This document shows positions 1-5,002 of a DNA stretch of 5,002 nt, in pieces. Position 1 is the first letter of the stretch. Every line of letters starts with the position of its first letter. Below the pieces are notes generated by a model. The model worked only from the letters and a program-made list of their open reading frames with translations. It was not told the DNA's origin and did no database searches. This stretch comes from Vicinamibacteria bacterium (lineage in GTDB: Bacteria > Acidobacteriota > Vicinamibacteria > Fen-336 > JAGNNV01). Both the position numbers and the translations under genes were made by a program. The stretch covers positions 1-5,002 of the forward strand of contig JAENWE010000301.1 in NCBI GenBank assembly GCA_016650185.1. Direction: 5' to 3'.

Positions 1-156
1 CGCCGCGGTTCCCTGCTCCGTGCCGGGCACGTGGTCACGGTCGAGCCCGGTCTTTACTACCTCGGCATCGGAGGGGTTCGGATCGAGGATGTCGCCCTCG
101 TAACGAAGACCGGTTCAAGAAACCTCACCCGCGTTCCGAAGGTTCTGCAGATCTGA
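1..156 (+). CDS. M24-family metallopeptidase (Xaa-Pro aminopeptidase/dipeptidase-like), C-terminal fragment
   Basis: The frame is open from the first base to a TGA at 154-156 and gives 51 residues; the start lies outside the window. The fragment contains VTVEPGLYYLGIGGVRIEDV followed by ALVT and a G-x-x-NLT ending. In the M24 'pita-bread' peptidases the Glu of EPGLY and the Glu of RIED are two of the five conserved metal ligands, here residues 15 and 29 of the fragment; the other three (two Asp, one His) would lie upstream. Members with this signature are usually cytoplasmic dimetal enzymes that remove or split an N-terminal residue next to proline. The ending NLT...PKVLQI is short and lacks the extra tail of E. 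coli PepP. Aminopeptidase P and prolidase cannot be told apart from this piece. It is transcribed towards the cyclase gene and shows no functional link to it. Confidence 0.88.
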   Translation, partial: RRGSLLRAGHVVTVEPGLYYLGIGGVRIEDVALVTKTGSRNLTRVPKVLQI

Positions 157-164
157 GGTCCGTA

Positions 165-188
165 CCGCCGGCGTCTGGATGCCGACGG
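165..188. terminator. possible hairpin between convergent genes
   Basis: The arms CCGCCGGC (165-172) and GCCGACGG (181-188) pair at seven of eight positions with one C-A mismatch, around an 8-base loop. The hairpin lies in the 44-base gap between the stop codons of the peptidase (156) and the cyclase (201), where a bidirectional terminator would be expected. No T-tract follows on either strand, so it is not a textbook intrinsic terminator, and a stem this GC-rich can arise by chance in this genome. Confidence 0.3.
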
Positions 189-200
189 CCGGGGGTCAAC

Positions 201-2006
201 TCAGGGCGCGCCGGACTCCTGCAGAGCCTGCAGCGTCGCCTTCACGAAAGTTTCGACTTCGGGAGGGGACGACGTGAAGTGGACGACGAACGTGGCGCCC
301 GCCGGAGGTTCCGCTTCGAGAACCTTGCCGTACAGGTCTCCGGGGATCCACTGGCCATTGCTGCTGCGCACGTGGAGTTTGAGATTCGTAAGAGCCGACA
401 CTTTCGTTCCAGCTTTCACCGCGGCGGCCTTTAGGGACAAGGCCACGAAAGAGCCCTCGAAAGCCGTGTCTCCCACGGACTTGCCATCAATGACAAAGTA
501 ATCGATGGCAAGCTCTTGCTTGAGGGGAAGAAGTTCGGCTCTTTGCGTCTGCAAATGGAGATTGTAGGGCTCCCCCACCCCCTGAAGATCGTGGGCCAGC
601 ATGGGTTCTTTGAGGCCCTTCGCCTTCACCGACATCTGCCCGCCCACAATCACCCCGGCGCCGGCGGCGCGGAAAGTGAGATCGGAGATGAGAATCTGCC
701 CGCCAATCGTATAAGTCTCGATGCGTGACGTCAGGTTCACCGCGGTGCCCACCACGCCGTACTTGGCCCGCTGCTCGGACCCGATGTTGCCCACGATGAC
801 TTCGCCGGTGTGCAAGGCGATGCCCATCTCGATCTCGGGCAATTCGTTCTTGCGGTTGTACTCGTTCACCGCGTGCATGGCGAGTTGCATCTCGACCGCG
901 CAGGCGAGCGCCCTCTTGGCATCGTCCTCCCGGAGGACGGGGGCGCCGAAGATGGCCAGAATGGCGTCGCCAATGAACTCGTCGATGGTGCCCTTGTGCT
1001 TCTTGATCACCTCGGTCATGGCCGCCAGGTAGTTGTTGATGATCCGGACGACCTGCTCGGGCGGCAGACGCTCGGAGAGCGCCGAGAAACCGCGTAGATC
1101 CGACATCAGGATGGTCACGGTGCGCTTGTCGCCTCCCAGGCGGGCGCCCCCCGGAGCCTCGAGAATCTGGTCGACCACCTCGTCCGAGAGATACCGACCG
1201 AACGTGGTCTTGATGAGATCGTTGCGCCGGGCCAGGCCGGCATTGAGCCTTTTGACCTGGTCCTGCGCCCGCTTGAGAGCCAGCTGCGACTGAACCCGGG
1301 CGAGGCACACCGGAAAATCTATGGGCTTGGTGACGTAGTCGTTGGCCCCGAGCTTCAAGGCTTCGACGATGTCGTCGCTCTGGTCCTTCGCGGTGGCCAT
1401 GATGATGGGCAAGTCCGCGCGCGATTTCGTCTGGCGGACCGCGCGCAGCACATCGATGCCGGAAATCCCGGGCATCATGACGTCGAGGAGGATCAGATCA
1501 AAGGAGTCCTTGGAGAGCATGTCGAGCGCTTGTTGACCATCCTCCGCCATTTCCACGATGTAGCCCTTCGACTTGAGACGTCGCGACAGCATGTCCCGGT
1601 TCATCTCGTTGTCGTCGACGACCAGAAGGCGGTCGACGACTGGGTCGGTGTTGCCGGGCAGGGGGGGAAGCGGCTGAGCCGCTGGAACGGGGGCGGCGCC
1701 AGGGACAGGGGCGGTGGTGGGCTTGGCCTCGGCCGCGGCGGTCGGGGGAGGTGCAGGTGCAGCGGCGGCGGGAAGCGAGATCTTTCCCGGCTTCAGCTCT
1801 TTATCGATGAGATCGAGGAGGGTTCGAGCCGCGGTGACGATCTTCTGGAGATCAGCCAGGACAGCCGCCTCGCCCTTCTCCTCGGCATCCTCGGCCAGCA
1901 TTTCGCTGTAGCCGATGATCTGATTGATCGGTGTCTTTAGATCATGCCGGACCTGACCGAGAGGATCCGGGTCAGGAGTTCCGTGCGATTCTGGAGGAGC
2001 GGTCAT
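201..2006 (-). CDS. Response-regulator class III nucleotide cyclase (DHp-like helices, receiver, cyclase, PilZ-like C-terminus)
   Basis: This soluble 601-residue protein is predicted to make a cyclic nucleotide from ATP or GTP under phosphorylation control. Residues 16-72 resemble a histidine-kinase dimerisation/phosphoacceptor helix pair (HDLKTPINQIIGYSEML, His21), but no ATPase domain follows. Residues 78-118 are an Ala/Pro linker. Residues 126-240 form a receiver with acidic pair D131/D132, phosphoacceptor D175 (LILLDVMMP), T205 and K227. A helical linker with FGRYLSDEVVDQIL leads into the cyclase domain at about 295-475. Metal-binding D303 (SDLRGF) and D347 (FIGDAILAIFG) are present, as are transition-state residues N424 and R428 (VNLTSR). 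The purine-selecting positions are E343 and G417, not the Lys with Asp or Thr of typical adenylate cyclases. Residues 485-601 look PilZ-like but lack the c-di-GMP-binding motif. No transmembrane segment is seen. It is the last gene of the cluster. Cyclase activity is well supported; cAMP versus cGMP is open. Confidence 0.93.
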   Translation of the reverse strand: MTAPPESHGTPDPDPLGQVRHDLKTPINQIIGYSEMLAEDAEEKGEAAVLADLQKIVTAARTLLDLIDKELKPGKISLPAAAAPAPPPTAAAEAKPTTAPVPGAAPVPAAQPLPPLPGNTDPVVDRLLVVDDNEMNRDMLSRRLKSKGYIVEMAEDGQQALDMLSKDSFDLILLDVMMPGISGIDVLRAVRQTKSRADLPIIMATAKDQSDDIVEALKLGANDYVTKPIDFPVCLARVQSQLALKRAQDQVKRLNAGLARRNDLIKTTFGRYLSDEVVDQILEAPGGARLGGDKRTVTILMSDLRGFSALSERLPPEQVVRIINNYLAAMTEVIKKHKGTIDEFIGDAILAIFGAPVLREDDAKRALACAVEMQLAMHAVNEYNRKNELPEIEMGIALHTGEVIVGNIGSEQRAKYGVVGTAVNLTSRIETYTIGGQILISDLTFRAAGAGVIVGGQMSVKAKGLKEPMLAHDLQGVGEPYNLHLQTQRAELLPLKQELAIDYFVIDGKSVGDTAFEGSFVALSLKAAAVKAGTKVSALTNLKLHVRSSNGQWIPGDLYGKVLEAEPPAGATFVVHFTSSPPEVETFVKATLQALQESGAP

Positions 2007-2020
2007 GTCGATGGAAATCG

Positions 2021-2027
2021 CTCCCTT
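2021..2027 (-). promoter_or_regulatory. distant Shine-Dalgarno of the cyclase gene
   Basis: Read on the minus strand, AAGGGAG ends 14 bases before the ATG at 2004-2006, longer than the usual 5-9. No in-frame ATG, GTG or TTG lies between it and the upstream in-frame TAG, so the ATG remains the best start. The spacing may mean weak initiation or coupling to the receiver gene, whose stop codon is 30 bases upstream. Confidence 0.45.
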
Positions 2028-2036
2028 ACCCCGCGG

Positions 2037-2429
2037 CTACGCTTTCTCCGGCGGCGCGATGCCCTTGGCTTTGAGGAGCGCCTCCATCTTGGCGAGAAGG
2101 CGCGGTAGTTCGACCGGCTTGGTGTCGAAATCGTCGCAGCCCGCGGAGAGCGCGCGTTCCCGGTCACTCGCCATGGCGTGGGCGGTCAGGGCGATGAGGG
2201 GAACGTTCTGAGAGGCCGGGTCGGCCTTCATCTTCTGGGCCGCCTCCCAGCCATCGACCACGGGAAGACTCATGTCCAGGAGGATGATGTCGGGCTTCTC
2301 GGACACCGCCATGTCGACACCTTGTTGGCCGTCGATCGCCATGGCCACCACGTAGCCGCGTTTGGTGAGCCGGCGCGAGAGCATGTCGCGATTCATTTCG
2401 TTGTCTTCGACGAGCAGGACGTTGACCAT
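2037..2429 (-). CDS. Stand-alone response-regulator receiver protein (CheY/DivK-like)
   Basis: This 130-residue protein is a single receiver domain with no output domain. The complete phosphorylation site is visible: acidic E8/D9, phosphoacceptor D52 in IILLDMSLP, switch threonine T82 in LIALTAH, and K104 in the DTKP motif. Such proteins pass or sink phosphoryl groups, or bind a partner when phosphorylated, in the cytoplasm. The first strand and helix match the cyclase's own receiver closely: NEMNRDMLSRRL is identical in both and GYxVxMAxDGQQ follows. The two receivers are therefore paralogues, possibly served by the same kinase (inference). The ATG lies 3 bases after the TAA of the TPR-CNB gene, and its GGGGAAA ribosome site overlaps that gene's last codons, so translation is probably coupled. 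It is most like DivK/CheY-type single-domain regulators; the partner kinase is not in the window. Confidence 0.93.
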   Translation of the reverse strand: MVNVLLVEDNEMNRDMLSRRLTKRGYVVAMAIDGQQGVDMAVSEKPDIILLDMSLPVVDGWEAAQKMKADPASQNVPLIALTAHAMASDRERALSAGCDDFDTKPVELPRLLAKMEALLKAKGIAPPEKA

Positions 2430-2432
2430 GGC

Positions 2433-3599
2433 TTATTTCCCCGTCTTCAGTCGTTCAGCAGCGAACTGCTGAAGCGTTGTCCGCACACTCGGATGGGTTT
2501 TGACGATGTTGTCGAGGGTGGCGCGTTCGAGAACCAGGGCTTCCACCTGGGTCTTGGCCGTGACCGTGGCCGTGCGCGGCTTCCCGCTCAAGACCGCGAT
2601 CTCGCCAAAGAAGGATCCTTCCCCCATCTCGCGGACCTGCTTGTTCCGGCCGTCCGCCTGCTTGACGAAGGCGCGCACCACGCCGGAAGTGATCACGAAC
2701 AAACTCGTGCCGGGATCGCCCTGGGTGATGAGAATATCCCCGGGGCCATAGGACACGAGTTCCAGCCCCTGGATAACCGCAACCAGGTCCGCCTCGGAAA
2801 AATCCGCGAAGAGAGGGCTTGAGATCTGCGGGGTGGACGCTCGGGGCGACACGTCGGCGGGCGCTTCGGCCAGCACCTGCTCGATAGTGTCGAGGAGGTC
2901 GTCGAACATGCCCTTGTCGGTGTCGTTCATCGAAGCGATCATGGTCGCGGCTTCGGTCATGGGTACGACTTGCGGCGACGTGGGCGGCGCAGACTCGGCT
3001 TCGGCCGGAGGAGCGGAGGCGATCTCCAGAAGGGTCATCGGCGGAGGCATGACCAGGTCTTCCATGTCGACCTGTTCGTCCTCCTCGGGCGGAGGAGGCG
3101 GGGCCGGTCGAACCGCTTCCGGAGTGGAGGGGGGAGGCGCGGCGAGCGCGGCCGGGGCCTCGAAGAGAAAACCGGAGGGCTCGATTTGCGCGGGGCGCAG
3201 GTCGAGGCCGATCTCTTCCATCTCGAATTGGTCTGACCCACGCACGATCTCTTCAATGCCGGAGCTGACCGCCGTCGGCTTGGACGAACTCTTGATCAGG
3301 GAGGCCAGCGCCTTCTGAACGTCGGCCCGGCCGGGTTGAATACGCTCGACCTTCTTGAGAACCGCGATGGCCCGAGGGGCTGAGCCTTCGGCGCCGAATT
3401 CCTGAGCCAGCTTCAGAAGAATGGGGACCGCGTCCTTGCCTCGGCCCGCTTCAACTAGAACGTCGGCGAGTTGGATCCTGGTGCGGGAGTCTCTCGGCGC
3501 ATTCTTGATCTCGGCCTGCAGCTGTACGAGGGCCTTGTCCCACTTCTTCTTGGCGATGAGTTCGTTGAGGCTCTGCCCCCCCGTCAACCAGCTCAGCAT
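2433..3599 (-). CDS. TPR-linker-cyclic-nucleotide-binding protein
   Basis: This 388-residue protein has three parts. Residues 10-103 are helical with about two tetratricopeptide-like units (WDKALVQLQAEIKNAPRDSR, then a similar stretch), suggesting protein binding. Residues 104-260 are low-complexity, rich in Pro, Ala and acidic residues, with PAPPPPPEEDE and short acidic motifs, and are probably disordered. Residues 262-388 are a cyclic-nucleotide-binding domain: LxxYGPGDILITQGDPGTSLFVI, then a phosphate-binding cassette FGEIAVLSGKPRTATV. E333 and R342, the residues that contact the ribose and cyclic phosphate in this family, are both kept, so ligand binding is likely. The chain ends right after the CNB fold with no helix-turn-helix, so it is not a CRP-type regulator as drawn. 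AGGGGAA at 3605-3611 supports the ATG. It is probably an effector of the cyclase encoded two genes downstream (inference from context). Confidence 0.92.
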   Translation of the reverse strand: MLSWLTGGQSLNELIAKKKWDKALVQLQAEIKNAPRDSRTRIQLADVLVEAGRGKDAVPILLKLAQEFGAEGSAPRAIAVLKKVERIQPGRADVQKALASLIKSSSKPTAVSSGIEEIVRGSDQFEMEEIGLDLRPAQIEPSGFLFEAPAALAAPPPSTPEAVRPAPPPPPEEDEQVDMEDLVMPPPMTLLEIASAPPAEAESAPPTSPQVVPMTEAATMIASMNDTDKGMFDDLLDTIEQVLAEAPADVSPRASTPQISSPLFADFSEADLVAVIQGLELVSYGPGDILITQGDPGTSLFVITSGVVRAFVKQADGRNKQVREMGEGSFFGEIAVLSGKPRTATVTAKTQVEALVLERATLDNIVKTHPSVRTTLQQFAAERLKTGK

Positions 3600-3634
3600 G
3601 AATCTTCCCCTAGTTTCATTGGCTTAGGTTCGTG

Positions 3635-3662
3635 TTTATGCGATGGGTCTTGATTCTCGCAA
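3635..3662 (-). promoter_or_regulatory. candidate internal sigma70-like promoter
   Basis: In the 83-base gap between the two CNB genes, the minus strand reads TTGCGA (3657-3662), a 16-base spacer, then CATAAA (3635-3640). Each hexamer matches the consensus at four of six positions. Transcription would begin about 30 bases upstream of the TPR-CNB start. The gap is locally less GC-rich than its surroundings. This could let the TPR-CNB, receiver and cyclase genes be expressed separately from the first CNB gene. No terminator-like hairpin with a T-tract was seen in the gap. Confidence 0.3.
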
Positions 3663-3682
3663 GTTTCGACTTCGCCTCAAGC

Positions 3683-4339
3683 CTAGCGGGTGAACCACTC
3701 CGCTTTGGCCCGATCCGCCTCGATGAGGGCTTCAATGTGCGGAACAATATCTTGGCCCTGAACCAGACTCTTCATCATCTCAGACGCCTTGACCAGAGCT
3801 TCGGTCTCCGCGATCTGTGTGGTCACCAGTTCGTCGCGCATGCGGTCCGAGTTCTCTCGCAGGTGAATAAGATAGTTGAAGGTCCAGGTGAAGTGGTCCC
3901 AGGTCTTGATCTGCCGGCATTGGGTCGCGGTCTCACCCATGGCCTGGATCTGGCCGCGCAGCAGGGAGGCAACCACGAGCTTCTCGCCGTGGGCGGCCAT
4001 GACCAGAAGATTATTGCGGCAAACCTGTCCGATAAGGGTGAGCAGAATCAGATGGCCGACATCGAACCGGCCAGACTCGAAGGTCTGCTTGAAAAGCGAT
4101 GCCGAGTATTCCGTCACCGTCGTGTCTTCGAGGGCCACCACCGCGGCCGAACGCATCTGAGGCCCGCCCTCGAGCAACAGGAGCGCGCTCTCGCCAAGAA
4201 CCATCTTGGGCGTGACGAGACCGACGATGCCTCGAGCCGATCGAATCCCCAGCTTCCCGGATTCGACGATCCCGATGTTCCGAGCCACGTCTCCGGCCTC
4301 CCATAGAAAATCGCCCTTCGACAGTGTCACTCTTCGCAT
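3683..4339 (-). CDS. CNB-domain protein with an uncharacterised helical C-terminus
   Basis: This 218-residue protein starts with a compact cyclic-nucleotide-binding domain (residues 1-90): LSKGDFLWEAGD, IGIVESGKLGI, then a phosphate-binding cassette LGESALLLL...MRSAAVVAL in which E50 and R63 are conserved. The Arg-Ser-Ala cassette is the type found in E. coli CRP. Residues 91-218 are predicted mostly helical and begin with hydrophobic HLILLTLIGQVCRNNLLVMA, which could extend the CNB dimerisation helix. The region then carries an aromatic patch (WDHFTWTFNYLIHL) and a charged, coiled-coil-like end. I cannot place a helix-turn-helix in it, so this is probably not a CRP/FNR transcription factor despite the similar length. 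I do not recognise the C-terminal domain. A GAGGGA ribosome site at 4346-4351 supports the ATG. It is first in the minus-strand cluster, 83 bases before the TPR-CNB gene, and probably reads the messenger made by the cyclase. Confidence 0.88.
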   Translation of the reverse strand: MRRVTLSKGDFLWEAGDVARNIGIVESGKLGIRSARGIVGLVTPKMVLGESALLLLEGGPQMRSAAVVALEDTTVTEYSASLFKQTFESGRFDVGHLILLTLIGQVCRNNLLVMAAHGEKLVVASLLRGQIQAMGETATQCRQIKTWDHFTWTFNYLIHLRENSDRMRDELVTTQIAETEALVKASEMMKSLVQGQDIVPHIEALIEADRAKAEWFTR

Positions 4340-4492
4340 GGTTTTTCCCTCGAATTCGTTGGGTTGGAGTCCAGAGATTGGAATGTTACGCCGTCACCCC
4401 CGTTTCCTGGCGCGCCTGCAGCGCGAAGCCGAGGTGAAAGCGAAGGCGGGTTGCGATTACACTGCGGGCCAACGACTTTTGAGGAGAAGGCT
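4340..4492. promoter_or_regulatory. divergent intergenic region with candidate promoter and inverted repeat
   Basis: These 153 bases separate the CNB-cluster start from the porin-like gene and should hold promoters for both. On the plus strand GTGAAA (4434-4439) and TACACT (4458-4463) are 18 bases apart, each with four matches to sigma70 consensus, about 30 bases before the porin ATG. On the minus strand TAACAT (4383-4388) resembles a -10 but has no -35 at the right distance. A small inverted repeat, CGCGC-N5-GCGCG, lies at 4411-4425, and an imperfect GTTAC-N3-GTCAC lies at 4385-4397; either could be an operator. No canonical CRP site (TGTGA-N6-TCACA) was found. Confidence 0.4.
4482..4486 (+). 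promoter_or_regulatory. strong Shine-Dalgarno of the porin-like gene
   Basis: AGGAG lies six bases before the ATG at 4493-4495. This selects that ATG over the in-frame ATG at 4505, which has no comparable site. Confidence 0.75.
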
Positions 4493-5002
4493 ATGAGCGC
4501 AAGCATGGCGTGCTGCATCGAGAAAGGGATCGAAGAGATAAAGCGGATTCTCGCCGCGGCCGCCCTCGTCGCTTCCCTCCTGCCCTCCCCCGTCTTCGCC
4601 CAGGAGCTTTCGGATCGGATCGTCATCAACGGCTACACAAACTTCGAGTTCTCCAAGCAAGTGAGCAAGGAAGGGGGGGGGGACAAGAACGGCTCGTTCG
4701 ACGCCGATCAGTTCGATCTGGTCTTCAACATCACCGTTTCCGAGCGAGTGCGGGCGGCGTTGGACTTGTCCTGGGAGCACGGCACGGCGACCGAGGATGG
4801 GCGCGGAAACCAGGCCATGGAGTACGGTTTCGCCGAGTACGCCTTTTCCGACTGGCTGAAGCTGCGTTTCGGAAAGATGTTCACCCCCTTTGGAGTTTTC
4901 AACGAGATTCACACGGCAAAGCCGGCTTTCTTGACGGTCAAAGAAGCGGCGAGCCTCAACAAGAACGATCGGATCGTGGATGGGGGCTTCCTCTTCTATC
5001 CA
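4493..5002 (+). CDS. Outer-membrane porin-like beta-barrel protein, N-terminal part
   Basis: The frame stays open from the ATG to the window edge (170 residues); the 3' end is missing. Residues 1-36 form a signal peptide: a rather long n-region ending in EEIKR, a hydrophobic core ILAAAALVASLL, and a likely cleavage at VFA|QE after A36. The mature part begins DRIVINGYTNFEFSKQ and continues with alternating amphipathic strands separated by polar turns. LKLRFGKMFTPFGVFNEIHT resembles the segment in phosphate-selective-porin-like and related barrels where a strand runs into a loop (RxGxxxxPFG). Export to the outer membrane is therefore likely, but the substrate cannot be given. A G10 run at 4673-4682 encodes Gly61-Gly63 and the first base of Asp64 in a probable surface or periplasmic turn. 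The gene is divergent from the CNB-cyclase cluster, so shared regulation is possible but unproven. Confidence 0.85.
   Translation, partial: MSASMACCIEKGIEEIKRILAAAALVASLLPSPVFAQELSDRIVINGYTNFEFSKQVSKEGGGDKNGSFDADQFDLVFNITVSERVRAALDLSWEHGTATEDGRGNQAMEYGFAEYAFSDWLKLRFGKMFTPFGVFNEIHTAKPAFLTVKEAASLNKNDRIVDGGFLFYP
4673..4682 (+). repeat. poly-G tract (G10) inside the porin-like coding sequence
   Basis: Ten consecutive G fall at codons 61-64. With ten G the signal peptide and the barrel segment are in one frame. Losing one G would give a stop at 4857-4859; gaining one leaves the shifted frame open to the window edge. Such tracts are prone to slipped-strand mispairing and also to sequencing error. 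Confidence 0.9.

Noticed and set aside
487..1308. Long minus-strand open frame of 273 codons inside the cyclase gene
   Set aside because: It is another frame of the same strand within a gene with clear receiver and cyclase motifs. Its product is Arg/Gly/His-rich low-complexity sequence with no domain, as expected of a GC-rich shadow frame.
201..2006. Calling the cyclase protein a hybrid histidine kinase
   Set aside because: The H-box-like helix is present, but no ATP-binding N, G1 or G2 boxes exist; the chain passes from a Pro/Ala linker straight into a receiver.
2178..2822. Plus-strand open frame of 214 codons opposite the receiver and TPR-CNB genes
   Set aside because: It is antisense to two well-supported genes and spans their junction. 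Its protein has no recognisable motif and lacks a credible ribosome site.
3671..3688. Possible terminator hairpin after the first CNB gene
   Set aside because: Only a 4-base stem could be drawn near the stop codon, with flanking mismatches and no T-tract.
3632..4306. Plus-strand open frame of 224 codons opposite the CNB-helical gene
   Set aside because: It lies almost entirely antisense to a gene with a clear CNB domain. The translation has no domain signature and mirrors the codon structure of the opposite strand.
3683..4339. Calling the 218-residue protein a CRP/FNR transcription factor
   Set aside because: The N-terminal CNB domain and overall length fit, but no helix-turn-helix recognition helix can be seen in residues 91-218.
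4409..4416. GGCGCGCC palindrome in the divergent region as a regulator site
   Set aside because: An 8-base GC palindrome is expected by chance in a GC-rich genome, and it overlaps the inverted repeat already listed.
4457..4912. Minus-strand open frame of 151 codons opposite the porin-like gene
   Set aside because: It is antisense to a gene with a signal peptide, strong ribosome site and barrel-like strands, and it has no motif of its own.

Overview
The window comes from a GC-rich bacterium. Its genes have strong third-position G/C bias, and it encodes a class III nucleotide cyclase, stand-alone receiver domains, cyclic-nucleotide-binding (CNB) proteins and a secreted porin-like protein. This style suits a Gram-negative environmental lineage such as Acidobacteriota or a deltaproteobacterial-type group. 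That placement is an impression from gene style; no marker gene here fixes the taxonomy.

Layout. Positions 1-156 (+) hold the C-terminal end of an M24-family (Xaa-Pro peptidase-like) metallopeptidase. A short convergent gap with a possible hairpin follows. Positions 201-4339 are a run of four minus-strand genes. In transcription order they are: a 218-residue CNB protein with a helical C-terminus and no recognisable DNA-binding domain; a 388-residue TPR-linker-CNB protein; a 130-residue stand-alone response-regulator receiver; and a 601-residue protein with a histidine phosphoacceptor-like helix pair, receiver, class III nucleotide cyclase and PilZ-like C-terminus. The last three are tightly spaced (3 and 30 bases). 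The first is separated by 83 bases that contain a weak promoter-like sequence. Across a 153-base divergent region, positions 4493-5002 (+) begin a signal-peptide-bearing outer-membrane porin-like gene that runs off the window. It carries a run of ten G early in its coding sequence.

How the genes may work together (inference). The four minus-strand genes look like a cytoplasmic second-messenger module. Phosphorylation input through one or two receiver domains would control a nucleotide cyclase, and its cyclic nucleotide would be read by two different CNB proteins encoded beside it. Neither CNB protein has a visible helix-turn-helix, so the output may act through protein contacts rather than transcription. 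The cyclase has Glu and Gly where characterised adenylate cyclases usually have the purine-selecting Lys and Asp/Thr. One CNB domain has the Arg-Thr-Ala cassette also seen in cGMP-dependent kinases. The messenger could therefore be cGMP rather than cAMP, but sequence alone does not settle this. No histidine kinase with an ATPase domain is in the window, so the phosphate donor is unknown.
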